Positions 24,130 through 36,258 of a DNA stretch of 64,000 nucleotides are shown here, in pieces (the stretch's first letter is position 1; each line of letters opens with the position of its first letter). Both the position numbers and the translations under genes were made by a program. The DNA is from Prostheceraeus crozeri (lineage: Eukaryota; Platyhelminthes; Polycladida; Euryleptidae), in assembly GCA_907163375.1 (NCBI GenBank), contig CAJQUW010004596.1, positions 1 to 64,000 on the forward strand, in the 5' to 3' direction. Below the pieces are notes generated by a model, which saw only the letters and a list, made by a program, of their open reading frames with translations, was not told the origin of the DNA and made no database searches.

Positions 24130-24310
24130 ATTTATGCTTTCTTTTAACATTGTGCTCTAGTATGTCTTTAGTATGTAAAGCATACCACATTTGAACTAAC
24201 ATACGAAAAGCACACAAATATATACCAAGAGAATACAGAAATATGCCAAAAAATATTTTGGTATGCATCCTTCGTATGTGATTGGTACTGAGCGATTTAC
24301 AGTGTAGTGA
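24130..24310 (+). repeat. GTATG-rich segment, copy 1
   Basis: Many GTATG/CATAC words and an end AGCGATTTACAGTGTAG that mirrors 19,744-19,760. The equivalent segment in copy 2 is about 50,290-50,475. Perhaps a small non-autonomous element. Confidence 0.4.
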
Positions 24311-24880
24311 AGTTGAGGAGATTAGTTCGACTGTCTGGAATTCACGCCCCGTAAAAGCATTACGGTGGAATTCATGCACTAACTGAAAGCATTCAATATT
24401 TTCATGCAAATTTGAATGCTTTTTATAACTGCCGTTTCCAAATTTGCATAGATTTGCTTTGCTCTACGAAGTAAACTGGCACAGCAAAGCTGATAGGCCT
24501 GCAGTTTATTTATAGCTGCTCCTCTGTACAAAAATATGAGAAAAATTGGATAATGCGATGATCATGTGAATGTCAACGACTGATGTGGCCTTGTTTTCCT
24601 ACACATAAAATGACTGACATGTATGCAAGACAATGATACGAAATTGCATTTGTAATGCCCTTTGGCATGCAAGCATGATGGCAATTAAGCACACTTCACT
24701 GTCATGCTCTATCCATTCTTTGCTTGGCATTGAATGCAGTCATCAATAAATGAAAAGCATTCAGCATCACGCTATCAAGAATCAGATGGAGATAGACAAA
24801 ATCAAGGATTGCAGCTATCAAAAATGAATTTCCATTTGATTTTTAAAAATTTCGTTTTTTATGACGAAATGGATGTTAAA

Positions 24881-25220
24881 GGGTAATTCCACGCGAATGT
24901 CAACACTTGGGCAATTTTCTGAAGTACCTAAGAGCTTCCTTTTGATTGCACAAATATCATCCTTGACACTTGTATTTTCCAGAAAAACATTCAATTTAGC
25001 ACAGAAATTTGACTTTCATTACAAAAAATTTAATTTAATAAATACTGTAGTAAAAACAGAAAAAAACGAAAAATCATCATTTTTAAAATTTGTCCTTTAG
25101 TGTACTAATGTATCTCTAATTTATTCAAATATAGCAGATGTCTGCTCCTTATTCGAGTCAAACGTCGAGCAATTTCATGAAATGCGTGCGAAATATACGT
25201 CGTAACGCGTGGAATGGTCC
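24881..25220. mobile_element. MITE with GG..ATTCCACGCG ends, copy 1
   Basis: Left end GGGTAATTCCACGCG (24,881-24,895) and reversed right end GGACCATTCCACGCG (25,206-25,220) match at 12 of 15 positions. The interior is AT-rich and non-coding. It recurs at 51,039-51,379. Confidence 0.55.
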
Positions 25221-25521
25221 TACAGATTGAAAAATATGTCGGACGTTCTAGTGTTTAAGTTGCAATCCACTCGCCTGTAGTTCCGATCGTGAGAAAACTG
25301 TTTGTCTCATCTTGGAAGTACATGTAGCTAAGCGATTTTACTGAATTAAATTAGTAAGAATCACACATACTGTATACTCGTAGTGACTTTTAATCGAAGC
25401 ATGACAGAATTTTCACTTCCTACTATCGGTTTTGAAATTATGAGACGGTAGACGGTATTGAGAAGGTTCACTATCCGAATCGATAGACAGTTGACTTCTT
25501 TCTTATAATACCACATATCAG

Positions 25522-25791
25522 ATGATTTCACTACATAAAACTAGAACTTTTCACTACATCGGAAAGCTTGGTTTGAATCGTCCCAGGCTCCTACGTTTTG
25601 AGTGTGCTAACTCATCAGTAAAGTATGATATCCTCAAGAAATCTAAATCACTGAGACTTATTCCTGCATATAGACAAATATTCTTCAATCCCGACCTTAC
25701 ATGCAGACCGAGAGAAAAAGGCAAAATTCTTAGGGAAGATTTGAAACGAAGACGAGATGCAGGCGAAGATGTTCTTATCAAAACGGAGTAG
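25522..25791 (+). pseudogene. LINE ORF1 C-terminal piece, copy 1
   Basis: NRPRLLRFECANSSVKYDIL, then KSLRLIPAYRQIFFNPDLT and REKGKILREDLKRRRDAGED, resemble the C-terminal half of ORF1 proteins of CR1/L1-type non-LTR retrotransposons. It is followed by an endonuclease start and was carried along in both copies of the compound unit. Confidence 0.55.
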
Positions 25792-25907
25792 TTGTGCGTA
25801 GAGCGGATGCCTCAAAGAATTTTCGTTAGAGCTTTTTACTTCAACATTTTGACTCTCATCCACAGCGGTCCTATCCCATCCTTCTTTGCTCTAATGTTCG
25901 TTCAGCA

Positions 25908-26216
25908 GTGATGAAGCTTTTAATGAAGGATATAGATATTTTTATCTGTACTGAAACTTGGTTATCTCCCGATAAACATGACGATATGATAATTGCGTTT
26001 GCAAGATTTACATGCATACGTGATGACCGCAAGGACCGCATCAGAGGAGGCGTCGTTATTTGGTTGAAAGATAATCTTCGTTTCCAACGATACATGTTTC
26101 CACCTCCATGCAGAGGACAGCAAATGGTTTTATTATCAGTATGTGTCGACGCTATAATTCAGTGCATCAGTGATAAATTATTTTCTAATGTCAATTACTC
26201 TGATTTTTATGCATAA
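25908..26216 (+). pseudogene. LINE endonuclease N-terminal piece, copy 1
   Basis: KDIDIFICTETWLSPDKHDD and IRGGVVIWLKDNLRFQRY match the N-terminus of the APE-type endonuclease of LINE ORF2 (the TETWL and GGV motifs). The frame stops after about 100 codons and no reverse transcriptase follows. Confidence 0.7.
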
Positions 26217-26283
26217 AATGTGACTTAATTACTTTGAATGTATGAACCGCATCTTCCTGTGTCAACCCCGATTTCCATTCATA

Positions 26284-27897
26284 ACGAAATAAGCGCTTTA
26301 TTATCATTATTTTTATAATGATTGGGGCGCTTCGTACATTATAAGAATGATCATCGCTCTCTGTACAAAATGGGCGCTCCATACAAAATTCAAGAAAGTA
26401 GGACGCATGGTAATTTTTTTTATATCTCATTATAAGTTCATTTATATATTAGTAAGTAGGCATGTACCAGAACCAAAGCGCATGAAACAGAAATTTCGAA
26501 TTTTCAAATTTTGAATTTCCAATAAGGGCGCTTGGTACAGTAGGTGTACCAATCGCCCTTATCGAAAATATTTTTTGTTCTTATTGCATACTCATTTATT
26601 TAGTGATGAACAGGTATGTGATAGCACTAAAACGCATGCAATTAAATTCGAATATATTTAAAATCTGAATTTTCCATAAGGGTGCTTGGTACAGTAGGGG
26701 TACCAATCGCCTTTGTTAGAATGATCAAAACATGCGATATGTAAAATATTCCATCGTATGATGAATATGATGATATAATTCTTGTATCGATTCTTGTATC
26801 ACAAAGGGCCAACTCAAATGTTATTTCGCGACAAGTGTTGAAGATAAAAATAGTTGGGCCTATAACCTCAGCTGCAAGCCTTTTGAAAGAAGAATATCAA
26901 TGTTTGTCTTAGACCGTGTTTTTTTGTAATTACATTAAAGTTTGATTTTGTTCAGCCAAATCCAATAATGTATCTACTCTTGATTTGTCTATCAACAATA
27001 ATGCATCACGTGATGAAATATTAAGTTTATTTGTTTGTCGGTGATCCTGAACTAAACAAAGATGCTTTGTATGCAGCATTTCTAAAATGATCGATGCAAT
27101 GCGTACATTTCATCTCACACTTTATATGCTTCTTATGACTCAAACGATGAGATTATCAAAGAAAAGACTGTCAAATGTGCACGTATGACAACCTTCTAAT
27201 ACGCAATTAAACTAAGCATTCGTAGCCGAAGAATCAAAAAATTGCATTATCCAACGTGTCAATTTGAGACGCGAAATTCGTCCCTGTTGCTGAACTGGTC
27301 ATCTGACATCGCGAAATGAGGAATTCTAGGAAATTCTAGGAATGTGTCTTTAATAGCATCGGTTTAGTGCATCGCTCCTCATTGGCTTCAATTAATTGCT
27401 ACTAGCTGTCACGTTTGCCGATGTGACTGTCATCATGCCGAGTCATTACTATTTTTGTATGATGGCACCAACATCACTGCTGCTAGCATGCGGAAAATTT
27501 CCCATGCGATGAATCTTGCAAAAATGAGTTTGGTTTAATGCGAATAGTTAATGGGGATAAGCGAGAAATTTTTCTAGAGTTCTTTTTTTTCATATTTTAT
27601 GGAAAGTGTACAGAGCGCCCTATAATTTTACTATAACATTTTTTTTAATCATGTCGATACAACAGTGTAGCACAGATAATCAATCCATATTGTAGTTATA
27701 GATAAAGGACAACTAGCCCTACATGCACAAGTAATATTGAGCTTCAATTCATCATAGATATCAAATGAAGATGGGAGGGCGCTACGAACAACAGCGACTC
27801 CCATTGGAGGGCACTTGGTACAAATCGCTTCCTATTCACGCCATACAACCAAGCGCCATAATAATTATTATTATTAAAAATATAGCGCTTATAACAT
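26284..27897. mobile_element. GCGCTT-ended element, copy 1, unclassified
   Basis: Starts ATAAGCGCTTTATTATCATT and ends with a mirrored ...ATATAGCGCTTAT. Both ends are also internally palindromic (AAGCGC...GCGCTT around AT-rich cores). Inside, a hairpin at 26,523-26,560 (TTGGTAC...GTACCAA) is repeated once at about 26,678-26,712; copy 2 has only one. No coding region is recognised, so it is probably non-autonomous. Confidence 0.45.
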
Positions 27898-28396
27898 TGC
27901 ATGTAATGCATGTGTATATATTTTGCAGACACATCTACACTGTAAACTGTGTAATACCAAAGTCACTTACGAAACCGATGTACAAAACGAGAATAACAAA
28001 ATGTACGAAGGCACTATTGTTCGTGGCAGTTTACAGTGTATACAGAAATGTTGCCAACGTATATTGCGATGCCATATTTTCATGTAGGCTATAGACAGTT
28101 ACAGCGTTTGATATGATACCAAATGCTTCATAACTCTGCAGAGAAATGACTACGGTAATGTTGGGTAATCATAAAGAATTTCAAAGCGAAATTAGGGATG
28201 AAGCGAAATTTTTGAAATGAAAGGGAGTTGATATTGGCAGCCTTAGTCAAAGTTGTGCATATTACAAAGCAGATTTCATTACCATGATTTAGCTATTTAT
28301 ATGAGGTGCGAGGACCAAAATGTAGGAGTCATTTTTTTGAAAAAAGTCTCTCCCAAAGGTTGTTATGTTGAAGTTGTATACCCAATATATATCCCT

Positions 28397-29599
28397 GCTT
28401 TAAGCACTAGTCTATTCGAGAAGATTTCCAAGAATGCATTTCAACCGAATATAGAGAGGTAATGAATGAGAAGATACATAAGCACCTGCTACATATACAG
28501 CAAAACCGCTCTTACCTTAGATGCCTCCTGTTCCACCAAAACAAGTTTTCAATACTAGAATTGAGAGAACTGCACAGACATGGAAAGAAATGTAGACTTT
28601 CTTCCACGTGCTCTTGTAAGATCAGAAATCGGCAACAAGGGTTACAAATTGACAACTCTCGCAAACCAAGAACCGGTGTGGATTTACAACAGGAGTGCAG
28701 TTTCGAAGTGCGTGTTTTCCGCCATTAACCTTTTTTCTAAAACATCATGCTGTAATTCGGAATCACATGGTCATCCAAAAGAATCGCATACCGATACATG
28801 GAAAATTTGATGGAATTTAGCAGTAAAATCGAGTCCAATTTCATGCAATAATTTCCGGATGTATAGGCTAATGATAAACAATTAATATTCATATTAATTT
28901 TTTTCAAAAAATTGTGATCTTAGCCAACCCTGAATAAAAATGGACTTACACATGGACAACTTACCACATTCTCTCTCTCATCCATACCTGCATTCAGTCG
29001 TGTCAAGCAGTTCTCATTAGTTCTCATTCTCGTTCTCATTTTGTGCTTTTGCACACCTCGACACAATCAGATCGATGACCAGTTACTTTTTTTGGCTGTC
29101 TGTCACCCGTTGCTTCAATTATTCGAGCAGCACTCGTCCGACGCCCACTAGGGTTGGTGAAATTTCCCCGTCTTCTCGTGATTATCATCGTGAGTGTATG
29201 ACCCAGGGGAGAGTTGCTACACCATTTATTGGAAGAGAAATTAAGACATCTGTCCACATTAGTCAATCTGACCTTGTTCAAATTTACTTCATTACATAGA
29301 TAGTCAATAATCCCTTAACACGGTTAAAGGATGACCTTATAAATTTGTAATTCAGATATATCTCGGTATTTCTGTTTAAAATGTCTAAGGCATCCTTAAA
29401 CCTTTACACAATTTTCAATTTAGATCCATAGTTTCATAGGCCAACGGCATTTATCACAACAATAACGACAAATCCAGTTAGCAACTGCAGATACATGTAA
29501 TTATAAAGGAAATCGGAAAACAATAGCAGGAATTTTCATATATAATTTGGTAAAACAAATACAAAATACAAAATACAGAAGAAGAAGGTACATTTTCCC
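28397..29599. other. No gene recognised
   Basis: Several overlapping plus-strand frames at 28.25-28.8 kb (up to 88 codons) have no recognised domain. A CTCATT-rich run lies near 29,010-29,040. Nothing else is visible. Confidence 0.35.
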
Positions 29600-29805
29600 C
29601 GGTACATTTTTACGCAGGTCGCCGTTGAAACGACTGGGGTCTTCGGCCCTGCGACCCTGAACTTTCTTAAGGACTTGGGTCTTCGCATGTCACGGCGAAC
29701 GGTGGACGCTAGAGAGTCGACTTGGCTGTTCCCGCGCTTGTCGTTTGCTATTCTGAGGGTCAACTACCTCAGTATGACTTCTTCTGCTCATTTTGTATTT
29801 GTTTG
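29600..29805 (+). pseudogene. Reverse-transcriptase ORF C-terminal remnant
   Basis: A plus-strand frame without ATG reads VAVETTGVFGPATLNFLKDL, a short linker, then RESTWLFPRLSFAILRVNYL before TGA near 29,803. This matches the C-terminal signature ('ETxGxxGP...FLxxLGxR...RLSxAIxR') found after the reverse transcriptase of many animal non-LTR elements. Only the tail remains. Confidence 0.5.
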
Positions 29806-30239
29806 AGCAAATTATATATGAAAATTTTATACAAATATTCAATTCATATTTGATTGATATTCAATAAATTGATTCATAGTAGGAATTTTCAGTGAAAAAA
29901 GCGGCAATATTAGTAGCCATCATCCATTGAAATCGCCGCTATTAAACTGAAATTTTCACTACTGACCTGAAATTACAGCTATAAATTAAATGAAACGTTG
30001 TTGAGCTGACTTACTCGGGTAAGAGTCTTGGCCAATGAAACCTGTAGCTACATCACAACTGTAAGATCGACAATTGAAGGCGTTGTATTACGACCGCTAT
30101 GACGAGTTTATGCAGGGAAAGCTACCTCCTACCCTTCTTAACTCGTTAATCATGTTGCTAAACATATTGAGGTTGTAAAGTCAGCCAATTTTTTTGCAGT
30201 TTCTCAACAAAATCATTTATCTCGTCGTCGGAAAGAATA
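29806..30239. other. No gene seen
   Basis: AT-rich, featureless by eye. Confidence 0.35.
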
Positions 30240-30269
30240 ATCACATGGTCATCAGGAAGCCATGAGAGA

Positions 30270-30592
30270 AGCGAAGTGCGCTTTTCTTCTTCACCAGTCC
30301 GATGGGATACTTTGGTTGAAAACATTCTGAAAAACCGTTGTAGTACGCAATGGGAGGGAATGTAAATTTTGTTAAGCCATCTCGTATGAGCTCAAAAAGA
30401 TGCGAAAAAACTCTAAAAGAATTAAAGAAAAATTCTATAAAAAAAGGCAAGATAATACATAACAGTACAACTAGTGAAGCAAGCTCACTCTTTGACGAAG
30501 TGTCTTCTTGGGAATTCATTCTCTCGATGATCGTGTGGTTTGAATTGTTGAATGCCATGAACAAATCGAACAGATGCTCGAAGAAAGACTAA
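30270..30592 (+). pseudogene. hAT-like (ZMYM1/DUF4371-type) transposase remnant
   Basis: One frame near 30,275-30,340 reads SPVRWDTLVENILKNRC, recalling the TRW(D/E) motif of this family. A second frame at 30,350-30,592 ends EVSSWEFILSMIVWFELLNA and MNKSNR, matching the 'SWEF...VxWxxxLxxxNxxSK' block of hAT transposases related to zinc finger MYM-type protein 1. The parts are in different frames and short. Confidence 0.45.
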
Positions 30593-30699
30593 AAACTACC
30601 GCACTCTCATGCCAATAGAATATGAAATATGTAATGAACTTGATCTAGAAACCCTGATGAATGATTTTGCCGCAATGAAAGCTCAGAAAATTCAGTTGT

Positions 30700-31586
30700 G
30701 AAAAAATTGAAAAATATTTTTATTGATAATTTGTAACCTATTTTTGAGTGAATTTTTCCGTTTTTACAGATGTATCATAATATGTATGGTCTAGGCTACA
30801 GCAATTCCAATAATTCCAAAATAGCATTGTAAACATTATCATCAAATTAAGACATGATTTCACTGATGCACGGTTTCGAAATATGGTATGAGGTTCATAA
30901 TGGCGAGTTATGATTACCCAATAGCTAGGAAGGACTTCTACAAATAGGTTCATAATTAGGCTTATATGTATTTATGCATAGAAGTACGTATCTATTTGTA
31001 GTAGTCCTTGCAACTTAGCATTCATTACCCGAGTCAGCAACCGGGAGCATAGAAATACATTCTGATGCCAATTATAAGGCTAAGTTTAGTATCCAGCCTT
31101 AGGAATCCCACGTGAAGCAGTTGTAATTGAAAAATGTAGTCAAAATTTTATGGTGAGGGATGGGTCTCGCACAGCATAAAGCCGGCACTGCTGAGGCCAT
31201 GATTCTTCATCTTTCACTGCACCATCTGCTCTTTTTTACATGTCAAGTCAAATTCTCTCTGTCAATGCTGAAATATTTGTCTGAATATTTGGAGCACACA
31301 CTGTAACAGATGTTATTTATTCATCACAGCATCTGTTAATTACATGTACATGATAGCTCTCTTTTAATAAAGGATGATCAGTGAAAGAAGTGAGAAAAGT
31401 TCTCAAGATGTGATTTGGCAAACGCGTGGCATTTCAGTCGCCATCTTCTATAATGCAAGTTCTCGAAAAAAATCGCACAAGTTATAAAAATCAATTTGTG
31501 CCAGAAAATGATGATCAATAACAATGACTGCTAGAATATATAATAGGCCTATGTAAGTGCATAGCAAGTCTTCCAATGGAAATATT
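30700..31586. other. No gene seen
   Basis: AT-rich with short chance frames only. Confidence 0.35.
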
Positions 31587-32560
31587 TAATCCTCAGAGAC
31601 CTGAGCTTTTTCACACCCTCTGAGACTTGAGGGGGGTTCAGTGGACCCCTTTAACATATTCTTAGTTTACCTGCTTAAATCGATATCAAAACATTAGGAA
31701 AGTTGATTTTAAGTAAAACAATGATGTCTGCGTGTAGCAGGTCGGTATAACGAATTCCTTGAGTGACTTTCCGCCTTCTCAGTAAACACGTGCGAAAATA
31801 TGGTGTTTTTGTAAGTCAACCACATTTAGTACAGCATCATTTGTACTAGGAGGCGGCTTTACGATATTTTGTGTCACCATAAAGCCTCAGATAGTTGATT
31901 TTGATTAAATTGATTTAATTCATGCAGCTTATCCTTTCCATTTGTACATTCCTTCAAATTCATCCAAAGCTATCAGAAATAGACCTAAAATGAGTCAAAA
32001 TTGCTGTACTTCTAGAACCAAAAACAGCTGTGGAGATCTCAAACTTTTCATTACTGCCGTAAAAAGTTTGTCATCAATCAGTTTTTGGTGCTCAACTATG
32101 AATATAATGATAGCTTTAATTTCGGACATCGATTTATGTCGAGTTGTTCATATAGGCCAACCAGTCACGCGAGATCATGTGCGAAAGCAAAATATTCACA
32201 TTTTGCGATCTTTCAACACATTGCACATCTACGAGCATGATGCAAGCAATGAATAAATGACTTTCAATCTTTATACACGATCGTGGACATGTTCGAAATC
32301 ATTTTTCATCTAATTACAAAAATTTTGTGATGGAATTTCTACACCCTCTGAGACCTGAGGGGGGGTCCAGTGGACCCCCTTGGCCTATCTGGCATACTTC
32401 TACTGATTCAATTGAAATGAAATAACACATGCAGATTCATTGTCAGAAATGATGATTTTGTATGGGCTTGAGTGGTTGATATATCGTCAACGTAAAAAAT
32501 GAAATAGAAAAATGTGGCTCCGGGGTCCACTGGACCGCCCCTCAGGTCTCTGAGGGTTAA
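31587..32560. mobile_element. Non-autonomous piggyBac-like element, TTAA flanks
   Basis: TTAA flanks at 31,587-31,590 and 32,557-32,560. The inverted ends YCCTCAGAGACCTGAG match at 15 of 16 positions. Second-order copies of CTCTGAGACYTGAGGGG lie at about 31,617 and 32,346. A palindrome GGGGTCCA-N-TGGACCCC occurs at 31,633-31,649, 32,362-32,378 and, less exact, 32,522-32,536. The one plus-strand frame (31,942-32,256) has no recognised domain. TTAA duplication and layered end repeats suggest piggyBac; no transposase supports it. Confidence 0.6.
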
Positions 32561-33129
32561 ACTAGGACTGTGAGGTAAGTTACCGCGCGGTAAGTTACCC
32601 GGTAAAGTACCCGATAAATTACCGGGTAATTTATTTTATAAATTACCGGGTAATTTTTTCTTATATTTATGTTTTCTCTGAAAATAATTGTATGTAATGT
32701 GTTATGCTGAAATAAAACAATTCAAAATGAACTCTGCTGAATTTTTGCCTTAATGCAAGTGTAATTTCGCATCATCAGTAACTATGGTTTCAGAGAAAAT
32801 TGATTTTACGTTTTTAATGCCTGAGTTATAATTTACCGTCTCCTATAAAATACTGTTAAATCATTATCTCAGAAAATTATCAAGATATATAAATTTCTTT
32901 TCGGTATCCTTTTCCCAAGCGTGTTCCGGAAATTCTAAGGCCAAGAGCAGATACTCCTTTTCTCCACTTCTCAGCCTTCTAAGCATTTTCGTCGACGAAG
33001 GGCCATGTACTGAGTGTCAAACCTTGCCAGTATTACGAAAAATTCTTGCTATTTCCTTCGTTGTGATTGATTTAGGCAAAACTACACACATTTCCTCAAG
33101 GGAATCATCAGCATGTCACCTTTTCTCAA

Positions 33130-34310
33130 ATGGCCAAAACCATTCTTCTTCAACACGGAGATTTGAATGTGAAGCTGGCTTGTCCGACTGGATGGTCCAG
33201 TTACTATGAGATGTTGCAACGAAACTTGCGTATAAAGAATGCCCTAAGACTAGCCATTAATGACTCAAGATGCGACGCTCCAATCCATCTGCAAATGAGA
33301 ACCTTAATTAAACGAAGATGACTTCTTGGTTCCTACCGAAACCGTTGCGGCTTTACTGAAACCTGCAAGTCATGCTATTTCAGCAGCAGAAGGCGACTTC
33401 ATCTCAATCTCGATAGCGCCGGAGGTGTTTTCATACATGGAAGCTTCAATGATCCAAACTCTACGCCAATCATTTCTTTCTGATGAAGAGAAAAAATGTG
33501 TGCAATCATTCATCGAGAATCGCCGAAAATTCTGCATTTCCGGGCAACACTATGCAGCAAACTTTCTGGACCCCAGGTTCAGGGGTAGAACTCTAATGGA
33601 ACAGCAGTTGGTTCTTGCTGAAGATACAATCTTCGAAATTGCACAGAAAACGAAACTCTCAACGACATCTGTATCTAAGGATCTGCTTGAATATAGAACA
33701 AGATCGGGTGCTTTGTTCAATTCATCCCGCATGATTTGGAAAGTCGACTACGACACGGATCCGATTAAATGGTGGCAATGCTATGGGAATACGCGACAGC
33801 TGAATGTGGTAGCCGTCGTTCTTCTTTCGATGTCGGCCACAACTGCTGCGGTTGAGAGAGCAAATAAGGAATTCAGCCTTCAAAAAACGAAACTCAGGAA
33901 CTCCTTGACTGACGAAAGAGCAAGTATTCTGACGTCTGTTGCTTACAACCATAAAATAAAAAGTCGACTTGAAGAAGGAATCGGTCAAAAGAAGAGCAAG
34001 TGTCATCCTATTTTCAAAAAAATGAAGATTATGACCCGAATCATTTGCTCAAAGTTGGTGGGGAAATCATGGTTTGAAGTAGAAGGTATTCATTGGAAAG
34101 ATAACGGCAATGTTTGAAGAAGATGATTTCACTGTGTCTTTCCTCAAAGTGAATATATTCGGTACATACAGGTTTCCAGAGGTTGTCGATGTGTCAACTG
34201 TTGATCAAAAGGATCTATGTGCCATTTCAGTAGCAGATGTTGGAAGACGCGGTGACTTCTCATTTCCAACTGAAGAAATAGAGCGTGTTGCTCTTCGTTT
34301 ATCTTCTTAA
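33130..34310 (+). pseudogene. hAT transposase, broken
   Basis: Segments in order: CPTGWSSYYEMLQRNLRIKN (33,130-33,321), then SHAISAAEGDFISIS, FLDPRFRGRTLMEQQLVLAE and the C-terminal dimer domain PIKWWQCYGNTRQLNVVAVV, ATTAAVERANKEFSLQKTKL and SLTDERASIL (33,326-34,117). A short further frame (34,110-34,310) continues the product. One extra A near 33,311 and one slip near 34,112 separate the frames. The BED-finger N-terminus is not visible. Confidence 0.8.
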
Positions 34311-34317
34311 TTCAGAG

Positions 34318-35960
34318 CACTGCATGGTTACTATTTGTGGCAATCACTGATCATGTTTAGTCTTATTTTTTTAGTATTTTGTCCTCCTTAAATTTTCTCA
34401 GTACCGGTACATGTAATTTCCGTAATTGTTCATAGTCAGCTTCACCGCAAAAGTTCAATTTTCTGTAATATGCACATACTCAAATTCATTATCAAGTTAT
34501 TGTCATCTATTAACGAGTAGATGAAGAAAATATTGTGTGTACCTGATAAATATTTACTATATATTATTCATTTACAAAATATCCTAAACATGAAATAATA
34601 GGGAAGAAAGACCTATCACCAAGCAAGGTTACACACTTTCGTATATATTGGGAATCAAAACTCAAAACATAAAAGTTCTTGAGCATCATCTTAAAGCGTT
34701 CTCTTAGTCCGATCAGTCAAATATCTGCTCCTATCATTCTTCTGTCAGTTTTAGGCCCTATCTGTTCTTCGATTATCGTGCTCAGTGTAAACACACGGAA
34801 CGAAATATAGTAAGTGGTAATAATTGATGCAATAATAATCCTAATGCAACATCTTGATATGAAGTGCGGATTGACTAGTTATGAAATTCTTGCGTAGTTT
34901 TGCACTGTGTTCGGCTCAACATGATCACAGCTCAATTGCTTGAGTATAGTCCTCAATTGCTCTATATCTTTTCATGAAAGCATGCTTTAGAAAGCATTAG
35001 TTAATATGAAATTGAATTTATCTATAATGTAGATGAAAAAATGTTTATGATATATTCGTATATCCAATCAGATTGATTCATATATGAACATTTCTTCACT
35101 TTTGAACGGTGCATAATCCTGTAGCTTACATTGTAAGTAAATATACCCACCTATATTCATGAGATCCATACTAATTTTTGCTACGATTACCTTGCTAAAA
35201 AATGAATTATTTTGTTACCCAACATTTCTGTTATATACATTTTGTTAACATCTTTGTTATCGGCGCTGTCCGTGCTGATTAATCGAATTTTTTGTAGTCT
35301 TCTGTGTGCGCATCTTCGCATGCTTTGTACCATATATCTCCAATCGCATTGATTTACTGGTATAATCATTTTGTATGCAATTTTTTCTTTTATAAACACC
35401 GATGGATGCAAGTCCGAATAGATGAAGATTACATTTTATGTACGGTATACAATCATTCAGCGGTCTCTGAACAGTATATTCATTGAGATTATATCGAGTT
35501 TCACAACAATTTGTATGCTGAAAGAGAAATATTTTTACCCAAAATTTTTGTTATCTTTTGCAATTTGCAGCAGTATATTTAAAGCATGTTTTTATCAAAA
35601 TTAGTCTTATCTTCATATGTCAATTTTGGTGAAAGTCTTATGCCCTGTAGTCCTTTGTCTATATATAGCTGTTTTATTAAGAAATTAAGACACCCGAATA
35701 AGAGAACTGGTTTGCAAAATAATGAAATAGGCCTAGAATCGAATTTATTCCAACTTCCAACTTCAAGAACAAATTACACTATATCTATGACTATTGGCTG
35801 CAAAAAGCAATTACAAAATTGGGCCAACTAACCTCAGGGGACGAAGTTGACAAATAAAGACTCAAATGGGGCGTTATGATTCTAGGTAGTCTTAGTGTCA
35901 AATAGTCTTTTAATAATACATACCTGAATTGCTTGGGTGAGCCGGGCGCGCTGCTGCTAT
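34318..35960. other. Non-coding 3' half of the hAT element
   Basis: AT-rich DNA between the transposase remnant and the right subterminal repeats. No recognised frame. It may be unrelated DNA captured or expanded inside the element. Confidence 0.4.
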
Positions 35961-36258
35961 ATTTTCCATAAATTTCCGTAGCTTACCGCATAAATTACGG
36001 TAATTTTCGGTAAGTTACCGCCTTGGGAATGTTACGGTAATTTATACAGCCCTAGGTTAAACACAACGCCATATTTATTGACTTGGAAAATTGTTCAACA
36101 TCTGCGATCAACGCAGCTATTCATGGATGACTGATATCACTAGTTAAGGTCATATAAATGGCAGTTCAAAGGCACAGTCATCTATTATTGTGCACCTTCA
36201 GGAACATTTCATTCTTTCAGATGATCGTCGTGAAAATATAACGCGGCTTAATTAAAAA

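Larger units (their letters stand above)
20399..28396 (+). repeat. Compound repeat unit, copy 1
   Basis: This whole stretch, apart from later insertions and one replaced block, matches about 48,667-54,364 in the same orientation with only a few per cent difference by eye. It contains in order: a mariner-type element, a GTATG-rich region, a MITE, LINE ORF1 and endonuclease pieces, and a GCGCTT-ended element. The left 170 bp before the mariner differ at about one base between copies. Confidence 0.85.
32555..36062 (+). mobile_element. hAT element with 8-bp target duplication GGTTAAAC
   Basis: The element spans 32,563-36,054 and is flanked by identical GGTTAAAC (32,555-32,562 and 36,055-36,062). 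Ends begin TAGGACTGT and, reversed, TAGGGCTGT, fitting the hAT rule. Both ends carry clustered subterminal motifs around TTACCGGGTAA or GGTAAGTTACCG (32,580-32,660 and 35,970-36,045), expected binding sites for a hAT transposase. The target lies across the right TTAA border of the piggyBac-like element. Confidence 0.9.

Noticed and set aside
24861-25100. 79-codon Phe/Lys-rich frame inside the MITE
   Set aside because: Copy 2 lacks the same start, and the sequence behaves as non-coding repeat DNA.
20399-28396. Compound unit considered as one giant autonomous transposon
   Set aside because: No common terminal repeats or single mobility gene for the whole unit; its parts are known separate elements.
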